From NCBI RefSeq assembly GCF_910592395.1, contig NC_088317.1, positions 310,001-374,000 of the forward strand: a stretch of DNA of 64,000 bases, given 5' to 3'. Positions 12,074-43,192 of the stretch are shown one piece after another; the stretch's first letter is position 1, and every line of letters starts with the position of its first letter. Below the pieces are notes generated by a model that saw nothing but the letters and a program-made list of their open reading frames with translations, did not search any database and had not been told where the DNA came from. This DNA comes from Lineus longissimus. Its lineage: Eukaryota; Nemertea; Pilidiophora; Heteronemertea; Lineidae. The position numbers were made by a program, and so were the translations under genes.

Positions 12074-12652
12074 CTAGTGATTATACATACCAAAGAGAAA
12101 TGCCAAAGTCTCATCTACTGTTGTCTCAATGTCAGAAAGACCAATGTGACCACTTTTGACTTTACTCTCATGAAATTGCACCACCTTAAAACTGATTGAG
12201 TAAGAAGATCCGATAACGGCTTTTTGAAATAATGTTTTGCCCGGTGTTAGTATGAACTAGTAATTGGAAGCCCTTTTTATAAGCAAAAAATTATTGATAC
12301 ATTCTAAGTAGAAATAGACAACAGTTAAATTGTAAGCTTAAACACGAGAGAAAGGACGAATCTAAAGGCACTTTCATTGTTTACAAATGAATTTGATCAT
12401 CAATAAAATTCCATCAGAAAATTAATGCTGCAGGTGAGGAAATGTGCACAGCGTGATTGTGGCAAATTATTTGTCACCACAGTTACTAAAATGAAGAAGT
12501 CCTGTTTAGTTTTTAGGTGAAGCCGGATTTAAACCAAACTTCTAAGAAATCCGACCAGTAGTTCGCCCTGCAGAGCCCCAAACGATGCGGACATCACTTT
12601 TGCGAATGGACTTTAGACAGTTCACAAAAGAACTTCCAAAACTTTGTCAACT

Positions 12653-15152
12653 CTACGATGGACTGGGATACTGCCGTTTCAACAGTGGTCTGACCAAGTC
12701 GTCGATGCTGTCCACCACCTCTCTCATATGCCCCAATGGACTATCCTTCCCTACGCTTGCTTTCTGTGCTTTCAGCTCTTCGGCCTTCTCTTTCAACTTG
12801 ATGGCAATGTCTTCCTTCTCCTTTGGCATGTCCCCGAGAGTTGCCACAGCCTTTAACGTGGGGAGTACGGCCTTGGCCTTGGAAGAAACAGCACAAGCTT
12901 TTCTAGTGTCTACCTGAAATATGAAGACGACAGGGCGATAGATTTATCAATACATAATACAAAGCGTGCTGGCTCACTATTTCTCCATATTTCTCCTATC
13001 TTATACCGCGAGCATATATCTTATTCAAGGAATACAGCAATTGAGACCAATCAAACCGGCACGAATCCGATATACATCTAATGTAAAGTCGCAAGCATGG
13101 TCCCAGGGTGGTGGAATTCACACTGGCTGTATAGATCTCAGCGCCCTAGGGGTGAGGTCTTGTAAAGAACATTTGCACGGCGTCTATATAAATTGATATG
13201 TGAGTGCTTTCAGTTGATGTCATCACTATTGCCATGCTGGAGGGACAGGGCATTTTAGAATATCCAAGAAAAGAGAGTAGAAGTGAAAATCACCTTTTCG
13301 ACAGCGAGGCCTAATTCCTTTGCAATCTTGATCAACTCTTTCATCGTTGAATTCACCTTATCTTTGCAGTCATTGTCCTTCATCAGTTTCTCCGACAATT
13401 CATTCCAAACCTTCTTGTTGGCCTCTAGAGCCTCCTTCGTAAGTTTTACCCCGACCGCTGCAGCAACAGCCACCGCCCCAGCTGCGAGACTGGTCCCAGA
13501 GGTAAATGGGGCAAGAAGGAGAGCCCCGACGCCGATTACAATCGTTGCTGCGGTGCCAACAGCGACCGTCCCAGTTTTGCTGGCGACAAGCTTGTCGGGT
13601 GCTTCGTTCAGCCATTTGAGATTTTCGGACATGACGGCCTCCCAATCCTGGAAAGGAAAGTTTTGTCGTTTTCAACACCAATACAGTATCCAAATGAATG
13701 AGACTGCGGCCTCCACCTTATCATGACTTGCTATTTCAAACAAGTTTGAAAAACAATTTCAGTATACATCGGATAAGTCTTTGATTGTACTCATCATGCA
13801 ACCAGTATTAACCCTCACACCGGATCCCCTCCCCAGGTTCAAACCCTGGTAGTAACACTCGTACAGGTCGCCGACTCGACGCACTTGACCAACTTGATAT
13901 ACAAAGTGGAATTACACCTACATTCCAGATAACATGACATGGTTGAGCAGCACTGGAGATGTTATCTGGATTTTAGAGACCATCTTACATGAAACTGCAG
14001 TTAAAATATCAGTTTCAGGTGCATGACGCCAATACACGACGTCCACGGTGCAACATACTAGTCGTATGGGGAATCAAGACTCTTTCAGGGCATTTTTTTG
14101 TTGGTAATAAGGCCAGGCAAACTCAGGCAACCAAAGTTCATGGCAAATCTGAGAAAGAAAAGAGGTCAACATACCTTAAACACTCTCTTCAGCTTGTCGA
14201 ACTCTTTCTTCAATGTATCCCTTAACGTCAACAGATGCTCTAAAGTAAAAAAAATGAGTAGATTTTAGCCCGATTAGAGAGAATATCCGCAACTGTGAAA
14301 CAATACGATATTTTCCCCTATACCTCACAGTTAAAAGTATTCAGTCCCGGCCTAGACCAGTAGATGAGATATTACCTTTAAACAAAGCCCGTTCACAACT
14401 TAGCCTACATTCCCATTGTTCTACTGTCATGTCAATGAATTATCAGATCATGACATCAGCTTTCACGCGGTCAATAGGCCTGAAACGACTCTTATACTCT
14501 TACAGCCAGCAAGCTGTAACATCTATACTGATGAACTCTTTGAGAAAACCCCTTCTGCAAACCAGACATGGGCTACATTGGCTAATAAAGGTTTACCTTG
14601 TATTTGGATAGCGTTTGCTGTTGCAGCCCTGTCGATTTCTTCAACCGGCCGATCAGAGATATTTACCATGAATCTCTCCAGCTCTTGGCTTTTCTAAAAT
14701 ATGAGAAAATTAAGCGGTAACATGATGCATTCATTTTGTGGACGGCTGTACCCCGCTTTGTAAGTACTGGATTATTATGAGCATGAAGCTGAAAGACTTG
14801 AATAGCCGAGGAGTTAGAGGATACAAATCATCTGTTATCGTCAATTACCAGGAACATGACATTGTGTTAAATCAATACTCTCCAATATGATAGTAAACAA
14901 TACCGAAAAAACCCACATGCATTAATAGTTCGCTGTGAATAAAACCATAAATAGTACTCTTGCCATTGGTCCAAGGTTTTTAGTCTCCAGATATTTTGTC
15001 TTCAAATCCTCCACGTCTTTCTTGTAGACCAGCAATCCCCCCTCTCTGCCATATGCATTGTCATCAAGTTTCTGCTTGATATGTATGTACAGTCTGTCGA
15101 GGGTTTTTCGGCACTGATCAGATGACTCGGCCTGGTTCATTTTCTGGGCCAT
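12653..15152 (-). CDS. Apolipoprotein-L-like protein with hydrophobic hairpin (5 coding exons, 323 aa)
   Basis: Exons in transcript order: 15152-14958, 14693-14597, 14239-14175, 13647-13294, 12913-12653; phases join without a break. The ATG is preceded by a good acceptor (TTTTAG ending at 15161), so a non-coding first exon ending at a donor near 15671 is likely. The protein has no signal peptide. Residues 1-120 are charged and helical (coiled-coil-like). Residues about 146-187 form two apolar helices joined by APFTSGTS: TVAVGTAATIVIGVGALLL, then LAAGAVAVAAAVGV. The C-terminal half is a Lys/Glu-rich amphipathic helix region. Two apolar helices around an APFT turn, with helices before and after, is the arrangement of apolipoprotein L proteins, which are membrane-active intracellular proteins linked to innate defence in vertebrates. 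The family call rests on this pattern only; another helical membrane-inserting family is possible. Convergent with CAP copy 2. Confidence 0.62.
13833..13849 (+). repeat. Isolated tRNA T-arm-like hairpin
   Basis: CCAGGTTCAAACCCTGG forms a 5-bp stem with the seven-base loop TTCAAAC, like a T-arm with B box. No D-arm or A box lies at the right distance, so it may be a SINE relic or chance. It sits in an intron of the ApoL-like gene. Confidence 0.3.
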
Positions 15153-15160
15153 CGTTATTT

Positions 15161-16286
15161 CTAAAATGAAAAGGAATGTGAGTGGTAGGTCGTCTACCAC
15201 ACAAGTATTAGTTGAATTAGTCAAGTTAAGGAGCATGCGCAGCTACTATGCTCAATTGACCTTTGAACTCTAACACAACAACGAAATGCCAACTTACATG
15301 ACATCACATCATTGCTGACCAATCAAAGGCCAACGCGCGTTCTGCAGGACTGTCCCTTTATGAAAACGAGCCAGCGTCACTTACACTTCAGACTCGTTGG
15401 ACCGGCCTCGTCCCGTCGCCCGGTCCAAGTAGGATGACGCAATGGACTGCCCCGGTAGTCCATCGTCACCCAACAACGAAGCTGGGGGAAGAGAGCGACG
15501 ACTTGCAGTAAACAGTTGGTTTTGTCGTGCACGCAGAATCTCAAAAAGAATACACCTTAAGGCATCTGTCTCGGTCACAAACACAACCAACTGGAATAGG
15601 TGGTTAGGGTCTAATGAATCCAGAAAGCACAGTACAAGAATGCCGTTGAGAGAAACCGCTTGATACCTACCTTGTTTGAACCAGTAGCTTCACTTTCACT
15701 TTCCAGGCTGTTATGTTGTAATGCTTATTATATTCATATAAGTAGGATCGATCTGAGACAAGGCCAATTAGAACAAGTGCGATTGATCTGAGGCAAATTC
15801 TAGTAAGGATATCCCCTGTCTGGTGTTCATCAATCGTCTAGACTGGCATCGACGGAGATCGATGGACTGAAATTCTATTTCAACGAATCCAGGTCACAAG
15901 GTCTCCAATCATTTATGATCGATGGACCGATATTCTATTACCAGGAATCCAGATTGAGAAATCTAGGTTAAACCTGGGAAGTCTATCACCACACCGAGAA
16001 CGTTTAGTACATCTTGGCTGCATTAGTAGGCTATGTGTCCTAGCTACCCCTATACATCTAAAATGATATAGCCAGTGGTGCCTCCTTCCTGTGACCTATA
16101 CGTGTAAGTTTTGCCACAGTATTATTTGCACCAGGAAATTAAGTAACCCCTGTTCGTCCCCCGGACTAAAAAGCAAACGTGTGTTAAAGACTGTTAACGT
16201 GGCTATTTCAAACTCTGTCCACTTGGAGATTCAAGAACCTCTTAACTCAGAATGAAAAACTACACGAAATGTTCATAATCATAACA
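15161..16286. other. Upstream region of the ApoL-like gene, between it and SHOX
   Basis: Contains a probable non-coding first exon of the ApoL-like gene, whose donor (AACAAG then GTAGGT, minus strand) lies at 15671. It also has short direct repeats: a 36-bp block at 15857-15892 repeats 60 bases later at 15917-15952 (about five mismatches), and GATCTGAGRCAA occurs near 15750 and 15785. No other coding sequence is seen. Confidence 0.5.
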
Positions 16287-16292
16287 TTTATT
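16287..16292 (-). terminator. Candidate polyadenylation signal of SHOX
   Basis: TTTATT on the plus strand gives AATAAA on the minus strand, about 1.6 kb after the SHOX stop codon. The stretch 16287-17915 has no other recognisable gene and would then be SHOX 3' UTR. Position is an inference. Confidence 0.35.
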
Positions 16293-17915
16293 ATCAAGAA
16301 ACAAACGTGACATGTATTTCATTAATATTATATTCAGATACTTTACACTAATATTGCAAAAATAGTTTATAGATTACATCGGACGCCAGGCCTAAGACCC
16401 TTTAAAAGACGCTCCGAAAATGGCAGCATCTCTCTCTCAGACCGACCATGCTTCCTTCCGCTTGATACAGTTGGTGTCCATTGCCTTGTCAACAACTGAC
16501 TGACTGGCGTTGATGTTGAAAATAAGACCGTCACTTTATCCGTAAGGACTTTGCTTTGACCCATTGGTAATCCTAAACAAGACACCTAATATAGCTGCGG
16601 TAACTCTGATGCGACCTCACCGCAGGCCAACAACACTCCTCAGCGCCCGGCATCCAAATCATAAAGACTTTGCTATGCCAAGCAAAGCCACATCCTAATG
16701 CAATAACCAACCTGGATATGAAGTGGACACCTTTTTATTTCATTCATGCTAAACCCAGCTCGTGCACTGCGACTATTTACGTTAAAAGGTCACCAAGTGC
16801 ACAAAATGTCAGGTTCTCTTGCGTAAACACATGTGAGATGTATCTTTTGACAAACTTAACGGACAGAGCACTTCAAATGGACCCTGGATGACCTCGATGA
16901 GTGTTGAAGGTCACAATATAGTTGACCACTGCTCGCAACACTGCTTCAGAAGCAATCCGGCAAAGGCAATATACTTATTTGCAGTTCCTTTGTACATGAA
17001 GCTTGACTGTTAACATCTGAAATGTCACCAAAACATCAGATCCTTTGTTTTTTATGATCACTTGCTTTATCAATCACGTGTAGTTTTCAGTTTGACGAAT
17101 TCACATTTCACTACCAACATGGAATCTGAGGTACGAAAGTGACTGCAACAAACAGCCGTTGTACAGCAAGAGACGAACAAGTAACCAATCTAATAATTAT
17201 GCTGGCCCTCCGGGTGCAACTTTGTTGAAACATACATGTTTGATGGTGGGTACTGTTCTGTGTACGATGGGTCAGGATGAGTGTGAGAGGTGATAAGGGG
17301 GCGGGGCGTAGTGAATACTGGAAGATTTCCTGATCAATGTCGAGTTCGGTTTGTTGTTATGTGCTGCATATCATTCGTTTTAGCCTGAACAGTTGTCTGA
17401 TGTCCAAGCTAGATGGAAGGGAAACTTTTCGAAAATAGGCCTACGTTCTCTACGGTTTCTCCGAGATCTTCTCGTTTATGTCTTGGGAATAACTTTATTT
17501 GAAGACAACGACATTCTCCACCACTGGCACATATCGAATACCTTACGTCACCAAAACTGTTCACAAAGATCACATAGTTATTTAGAGTTTATTTACATAA
17601 TCATTGTCGTCGTGACTTCATGTGTGGCCACTTTCACGAGCAACTGTCCATTTGCAACCTCTGCAAACGACTCTCAGATGAACGACCAGGAGCTTTTGCA
17701 GTTTCGCACTCAGACGAGTCAAGCCATCAGTCCCGATATCATTTCAAGTCACTGAGGTTACCCTTAAAGGCACAGTCCTATCACCGATACAGTTCCTGAT
17801 TACGCAAGCATCCGAAAGATGGAGCTACCATTCGAACTGGTTCGTGTTCCAATCCCGTCTTGGTACAGGAGAGGAATTCCAATTATTTGTGTTCTCCGAT
17901 GAGTGGTCCATTCTT

Positions 17916-34947
<17,032 letters not shown>

Positions 34948-37535
34948 GATCGGGATCTTGGTCTCCTTCATAGATAAGCTTGCACGATACTGGCACAATA
35001 GTTGAGAGTTCTTATCGGCAAAGTCAAGAAAGTCCAATTGGATGAGAATCCCTGGTCCAAATCTAGACAAAGATCTGATAGTGCCGATGATTATGATGAC
35101 CAGAAAATGCTAGCAGATGTTATCGAATTTTAAAGTTATCAATCTTAACTCGAGCGTGCAACAAACTTGGAATTAGAAGTGAGTCAATCCGCGTCCGTAT
35201 AATACACCGGCAACAGTTTTTGAATCTTTCAAAAGTTGCATAAGTGTCGTCGACGATGACGAATGCAAGGATGAGTGAAAAAGTTATAAAAGTATTCTAA
35301 AATCCGCGAAATGTTTGTTCAAAGTTGATCAAGTGTGGAGTTGAAGATATCAAAAGTTGAAGAATAGTCGATGTTAAACTGTCGTCTGCTACACCTACAG
35401 GTACCTGTCACTATCACTTGATTAACATTATCTGTCACATCCACGGTAGCACGTCTGCAACTGTTGAAATCTCGCATAGAAAACGAGAGTTGGTCTGAAT
35501 CGACGTCTTAAATACAGCAGCGCGTTTCTTTGAGTTGTAGGCAACACACTTTCACGCCTGGGCGTATGACGTGGCGTCTTTTGTCACCTCGACAGCATCA
35601 AAACAGATTGTCCATCTGATTGTCGTCTGCGAGAGATGAAACATCCGGTATTACAACGGGTCGCGATGGCTTCTTTCACCTGTCAAGCAAAGGCGATAAA
35701 CTGAATCCCAACTTCTCAGGACAAACTGTCAAAGGACCTGGTGTTTCGTTACATTTTTCATTGATTGAAGCATCCGTGGTATTACAAAACTGGCCACTTG
35801 CTGCTGAAATCATTGATCGTCAGTTTATTTCCAGAACCTGTTAGTTTGCCTCATTCGCAGACCAATATTCCAAACAATTGCTTTGCTGGAAGGAATTGTC
35901 TGCAGTCCTAAATACGAATTTATCCAAGATGTTCCTTTGTAGCAGTTTATATGTGTTACAGAAGGCAATGCACTTATCATCAATGATCATGGAGTTTTCG
36001 TAGACCTTTTTGATAATCAAAGGCCACTAGAAAGACAATCGATCCGAAGTTTTTTCTTTGAATCGTGTTGATTGTGAGGCCACAGCCACCTGAGAGCCTG
36101 TGAGGGCGTATTCCCGTCCTGTCCTTGTCTGCTGTCAGTGTATCACTGGCTCCGTATCCCTCCTTGCTCGTTCCGTTCTCTAGTCCCAAGGGTTCATGAA
36201 TGGGGCAGAAGGTGCGTCTGATCACCAGTGTATCTCCTTAATTGCTGCGTCCATTAAGTGCTACATGAACGCTCTCGTCTTGCCGGGCCACTACTGATCA
36301 CTCGTCCCATCCTCAGCTCTTCTTAAACCTCGGCCCCGCCAATAGCGCTCCTCGCCAGCTGGTTGCGTATAAGTTAATGAAATTACACCAACTAATAAAA
36401 TAAGATAATACTGAGTGTTTCTTCACTGGATCTCACCCATCATTGATTGACAGCGCGCTGTAATTAATTTAATCAGGCCGATTTCCCTACACCCTAATTA
36501 CTTATCTAAACATAAAAACATTGATGTTGTCATCCGGGACTCTCAGAGGAGTCAAAATGGCTTCCGATGATATTAAAATTTGTAAAGATGGTTGACGATA
36601 TAATCAGTTTAATTGTGGTAGCATTGGGAGATTCATTTGGAAATGGATGCGGTAGCCTTGCCACAAAGCTCGAGCTCTGCCAAGGTAACTTGGAATATAA
36701 GTTCAATATGATGAGAGAGGCGAAAAGTTAACAATTTCATAATGTGGGGATTACGTTGGCAAAGTGCGGATGCGTTGAATGGAAGATTGGTTAATTGAGT
36801 GGTTGATGCGGACATAGACGCTAGCTGACAGACAGGTTCGGAGGCGAATAATTCTCTCTTGGTAATTACAGTAAGAGGTAGGTCATTGACGCCTTTTGGT
36901 CACGTGATCTAGGTGAGCGACCCTTATCAGATGCAGCGTCTCAGTTCTGATGGCGACGAAACTGCTGGAAAATAATCTTTATTTGAAGTTGTCCAAGCGG
37001 CAGGACACAATAGAGACCACGCTCTTGGGATGATAATATACAAAGTTACAGTCTCTGGTCGTGACAGCCATTTACTGAGGGTAACAGACCAAACACTGAG
37101 GTGACTCGACATGGAAGAGATAAGTTGCAAATTGCTAATTATATAATGTTCTAGAAAAGGACTATGATTTGAAAATTGAAAAGTGGAGGAGCATTTAACA
37201 AAACAGCGCATTCCTCAGGACAGCTTTAATTGTCTTGAAAATACTGGGTTGAGACTTCATCTGTATCAGGTGGAACTAGCAATTTATTAGCTACGTAACA
37301 CACTGGTCGGAAAAAGCCTCCAACTAGTGACAGTCATGTCAGTTTTAATCAAGGAGGAGACTGGATAGCCAGGAGGATCCCGAGACAATGGAAAGATTAT
37401 CAAACCACGCCACAGGTGTCAAATGCACTTGTTGTTTAAACATCATTAGTTTTCCACTGCACTGTTCTGCAGAGCTACCCCCATTTATTCTTTATCTTCA
37501 AACTATACTCCATTTCATTGAGAACAATACCAGTT

Positions 37536-37552
37536 CCCCCCCCCCCCCCCCC
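37536..37552. repeat. Homopolymer C tract (17 C)
   Basis: Seventeen consecutive C residues between CAGTT and AACTG, likely length-polymorphic. Confidence 0.9.
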
Positions 37553-40500
37553 AACTGTGCTCATCAGCTGTCGATATAGAGTTTGTAACATCGAAGTTTT
37601 CTTGTGCAAGGTCAGTACAGTAACGTGAATGACATTTTGATGTGTTTATATGAACACTTGAATCCGGCTGCGGAAAAAAGAAGCAAATATAGCAGGACCT
37701 ATATCCCTCTAGATCTATGGTATTAAATGTAACCTTTTCCAGCAGCATTCTCAACACGATTTATAAAACACTCTTAGTAGAAGTCAATAAGGACTTGTAT
37801 GAATGCAACATTGAAATCGATGGTTTGTCGTATCTGCGGAGAAAACAACAACAATTCAAGGAAATTCGTGAATGAGATGGGGGTCTTATACAATAACTGT
37901 ACGCAAAAGGCCTTCCAAGCATGAACGCCTGGCGTAAAAACCCCAAGGAGATCTCGACCTAATGCAGCATACAGCGGAGTTGGAGCTGTTTTTCAGTCAG
38001 AGCCGAGGATGATTGTTCCTATCAAGAATTTGAGAGAATAATCCTATGACATGTGAGATGAGTTGGTGCTCTTATCTTGTATGATTCTTGTCAGTATAGT
38101 TAAGATAAGAATTGAAAGATAAGAATAAGTGTAACATTTTTATGAAAGTCCTGTGGGAATGCTGTAAGAATCTTGTTAATATTTAAGATGATATCAAATA
38201 TACCCGTTACGCGGTTAGAAATATGTCTGTTACTTAGACTAAGAGTGTTTTGGATTACTCAACGAGGAACTGATCATCAAAGCTGTACAAGTGGGTCGTA
38301 TATGCTATTTGTCACATCAAGGACCAACAAGCGTTTGGTATAGAATCTCGTCTGTCTGGCCATGGAAACTGTTGAACGTTTTCTGACCTTCAACGTCTTA
38401 ACCTTGGCTGTCTAACTGACCTTTCTTTCCTGTCTAGATGAGGATTAGCAGTTTAATATCTAACTTGCTGCTCACAACATCAACAAAAACAATCTAAAAT
38501 TTATTTTATTCAAAATAAACTTCAGCTTAAAGGTCACCTCGTCTCCAGCCAGATTAAACTATTTTATTTCGCAATATTAAAGAACAACATGAAAATTTCA
38601 TGTTTTCAAACATCTACGTTTTTCTTCCTCGAGATGACATTGGTACAGAAGACCAACATCCAGTCCTGAGATTCTCTGAGCAATGAGATGATATCAGTAA
38701 CAAAAGAAATGTCCACTCTGGACCAATGCACATTCTTTGATGTGACCTATAAAGTACCTTATCACAGATCATCCTGGATAAGTTGAGGAATAAACGATTA
38801 AAGGATTGCTTAGATTTCACATAGGGCCTATATCTCGCTATGCTTGAGAAGGCGAGGTAGACATACAACAGGCCCTAGCGATAAACCAAACATTAGTCGC
38901 GCATGTATGTCTTACACTGAGCGAAACCATGATTGATGTAAATAAACCAATGATTCCAAAGGCCACAAAAACGATAGTCTGAAACCTGGTTAAACGCCCA
39001 TGGGCGACGAGGAGGTTGTCCTCTCATTCAACAACCAAGATTCTCGCCAATCATCTCGTGATGTGGGACAAGCTCGTTGTAATCATTCAGTGGAGGGTCT
39101 AAAACCCAGCAAAAATCCAAGGCACGCAACTATTTTTTTCCACCTTTATGAATGATATCTGCAATCCGCAACTTTTCCAAAAGTTTGGTCGATGGAAGTA
39201 TCACAATAGACCGCGGCCGTGCTCTCCATTCATAAAACTCCTACGCCCTCTGCCGTGACGTCAATATGCATTGTATTCTGATTGGATAAAAATGATATTA
39301 TCTGCTGGTCAAAAATATATTAATAATAATATCGAGGGAAGTAATTGAAATAATGGCATATGTTGGGTGTTTTTGTTATTGTTGCAGACATCTAGGAGTA
39401 AAGAAGGTGGTAACTGGCAGTTCAACAGCAGTGCGGCGATTGGGGGCTGTCGAGCGAAGCCATTTTGAAAATACAAAATGGGGGATTGACGAAACTTCTA
39501 CAAAAATTGGGAAGAAAGATAACTAGCCCGAAACGAACTATGCCACTGTTCAAGACCCATCCTGTAAATTAACAGAGAATGTAATGACAGTCATTCATTG
39601 TAACTAACAACCATGTTGCTTCTTTACAAAACTTCTTTGCATGAAATGAAAGTCCTCAGCTAACCCGAATCCAGGTTTGTTTTGCTGAGTGTGGAAACCT
39701 AAATGTTGGTGAGTGCGTCAAGGTATCACCAGGTTTGCAGGGGTCAACAGAAGAATGAAATGCTTTTTCTAGAACTTGAGAGACGAGACTGAGGTTAAGT
39801 TGGTTTTCGTGGGATGGGTGATGCTACTTCTCACCGTACTATTAACTTTGTAGCATGCAAAAACTGTCACCGACAGGTTTTTTGTTACGTGGCCACGCTG
39901 CACTTCTCGTCGCCAACGAGAAATATGGCTGCCAACACATTGAAGTTGATTCACTCATCCATCTTGTCTTGGTAATCACATTAATAGATCGTTCATCCCG
40001 CATTGAAGATTGGGAACGAAACGTATTTATAGCAAATAGAGCAACATGAGATAAAGGTCTAGCTGTCAGGTTTTTTTATTGTATCCCCTAACTTTTTAAG
40101 GTATTGTCAAAAACAACCAGAGCCCGGGACGCTTGTTAAGGCTTTCATCCACCATGTTGACAACATGCCAGTACTAGATCGTTTGTATTTTTTCACACCG
40201 GATTCTCAAAGTCGTGACATTTAGCTTGGTGCTAAATGGAGTGAAAATACAAATAAACGCAGCACTGTTCGCAACAACTTTGACCCGGGCTAATCCTACT
40301 AAATGAGAAGTTTCATTCTTGCTTTTGGTCGGTACTGTCTTTGATGCTGCGTCCAGGCCTAGTCCTTCTTCGGAAGCTGTGCCCATCCAGGGGCGACACT
40401 AACTTGACTTTGATTGAACACAAAGGAAGGTTGATTGTCCAACATATCAAAGAGGATGTCGCAATTTTATGAATGAGTTGTTGGACCCTGCCAGCTTACG

Positions 40501-43192
40501 CAAGACAGACTATCTGCCCACGGGAGATGCAAACTTTTGTTCCGAATCTTAACCTTGTTTGCCAGTGCAGGCTATCATCTAGCTTGAATTGTCCCATATC
40601 ACGGTTGGGTCAGGTTAGACTGTACTTTTACTTACCTTAGTATAACGTATGAAAAGTATAATTTTGAGATAGTAGAAAGAAAAAGAAGAGAATTCAGGCC
40701 TAGCCCAATCCGCAGTGTGTTGTCTTAAAACAAAGCCAGCTAGCACCTTGGTCTGAACTCGCATCGTTCTACTGTCTTACCAAAACGTTATCAGGGCAAA
40801 TCATGATAACATCTACCCCCGCGAAGCAACTTCATGGGGTCCATAGGCTGAAACCGAAAGGGCAAATACAAGAAATGGTTTTCTAACAAGTATCAAGTAT
40901 ATCCAAGGCCCTGCAAAAAAGTTCCTGGTCGACAGGTTCTGGACGCTAATCGCCTCTAATCCCATGAGACTTATTATGACATATGACCATAACTGAGCCA
41001 TGGATGAAAAGATTCAAAAAAATATTGTCCACTTGCAACAATGGAGCCTTTGACAGCAAGAGGAACAAACGGAAGCATCGTGCAGAAAAATGCTGATCTA
41101 ACACAGGCCCTTGTGATGAAGACGATACCGTTGTCTTAAAAGCAAACAATCACTTAAAAGGAGAATTTTTCAAACTCCTAAGTGTATGAGAATAGAAAAC
41201 ATGAGTGAAATCCAGGCCTCGTCTTGGAAACAGAAACATTAGAAAGTTTGGTCGTACTGTCCAAACAGAGGCTCGCATTCCTGTTTCATCGGCGCAGTTC
41301 GGTCGTATTGGCCAATAAAAAGCCTTCAATTCTGCTTGATCAGCGCATTCTTCGGATATCAACCAATCAACTAAATATGTTTGGTGGGGGAAAAGGCTAA
41401 TTTTTTCGCAGTTGTCCTTCTCTAGAGTGGTCCTCGATTATTGCGGGTTAACTACCTGAGCTACCAAAGGCATGCACAAGCTCCCATCTGCTCCACTGGT
41501 GAGGAGAATGGGCGAATCAAGATCTCGAACCGACATTTTTGCTTTCGAAATTTAGTGTCAGTTTTGGTCATCAAGCCAGAATGAGCAGTAATTTTGCATC
41601 CAGTGCTATGTTTATCTTTCTGCCTTTCCTCATCATCTGCCCTTGTATCTGTCCATTAAAATCGCGCTGTAACTTTAAGGAGATCACCCCAAGTGCTAAA
41701 TCGGAACTCTTCATTCTTACCAAGATGGTTCCTAAGCTACGTCTGCTCGCTATAAGCTGTATGCAAACAACATCTTTCGTCAACTTATGCCGCCAATAAT
41801 GGTATTTCAATAGTAGTTTAGGTCAAGTGTGTTTTATGTGACAGGAGCTTAGGAACGTCCCACGGCATTGTTGGAAGTTAATAGATTATGAAAAATACAA
41901 TTTGGTTGAATGGGGGATGAGAGGTTGGAAGTGGTGGCCATGTTTGAGAGGTCATGCCCATCACAGATGAGTGATTTATATTGTCCAATCAAAGAGTAGA
42001 TAAAAAGAGGCTGCAGAAGGCGCTCGTGGCACTTGTCAACAGACGACAGAGTGCGCCGAAAATGTGGCGTAGAAAGTGGAACGAAGAGGGTTTTTCAAAA
42101 ATCTTGTTCTTTAGAACAGGAAAGATCGTCAAGATGGTGACAGAATTGAATTCAATCTGATGAATAATAAAGGCCCAGCTGGAGGCGACGTGTTACGGAC
42201 TAGAGACAGAACCACTGTGGAGAGAAAATGACTCGATGAGACCACAGAAGAGATCCTCCTTTGAGCAGCGTGATGATGTAACTAGGTCATGGAGTTGCTT
42301 TAATGATAATTCTCGAGCTGCCTATCGTATGGAAACACTGAAATATGGGGAACAACCCGAAATATTACTCCGGTCCTGCTCGTATTTTCTGGTTTAGACA
42401 TCAAGGCAGTCTTAAGCCCCCAAATCCGGTTATTGCAACAAGTGCCTGGCCAGAAACAATCACTGAAAAGTAGTATTAGTTCACCATTTCAGATTCAATT
42501 TGTAAGATTTGAGTCTAAATTTGCAACAGGCCTATCAGTAACAGCTTACGGACTTGTGGCGTTAGAGCCTCCCTCTTCCTCCCCCGGGCCACCAGCCATG
42601 TCCTACCACGTGCTCTTTCAAGCAAGAATATCGCATTCAAACTTAATTTTAGATTTCATTCTCCTCCCTTCAGCTGTCGTGCTGATCCAATGCGTTCCTA
42701 ACGGACGCTCTTGACGCAGGAACAGAAATCTTTTTGACGGCACCGTAAAGAAATCCGCCATTACAGAGATAAGGGGCTCGCCTCTAGGCCCCAGGGAGCC
42801 GATTCTCCCCATATTAAGAAAACTGCTGGGGGTCATTAACAATGACAAAACATCAATGTTTTATCGTGTATTTTATCTCTAAGAGATAAGCATCTTTCCT
42901 TTGCGCTTTCCTCCGAACTGACAGCTTCTTCTAGACTCGAGTTACTCAAGTCAGCGCTAATCGCCAGGTCCAGCGGGCTCAACCCAGGTTTGTCGCCTTT
43001 TCACAATGGACTTCTCGCCAGCTAGACAAACACTAAGCAAAAACTGACACCCTCCCCGACCCACTTTCAAGCAATTGGCTCTAATACGAACCTTTCAGAA
43101 TAGTTCGTCTTAATGTGACAACTGGAGATCGAAGATAGCGCTATATTAACTATTTAATTAATAGCTTTCTGTTATTGTCTTGGAACCGTCGT

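Noticed and set aside
13833-13849. A true tRNA gene at the T-arm-like hairpin
   Set aside because: No acceptor, D or anticodon arms can be drawn around it.
17393-17755. 120-aa plus-strand ORF with a hydrophobic segment, left of the SHOX stop
   Set aside because: Lies in the probable SHOX 3' UTR on the opposite strand; no family recognised and composition is not gene-like.
34948-35070. SHOX starting at the farthest in-frame ATG (35070)
   Set aside because: The downstream ATG at 34947 gives the N-terminus shared with vertebrate SHOX and has the better context; the extra residues look like translated 5' UTR.
41539-41810. 86-aa plus and 79-aa minus ORFs upstream of SHOX
   Set aside because: The minus frame looked briefly protein-like, but no family is recognised and no splice signals extend it.
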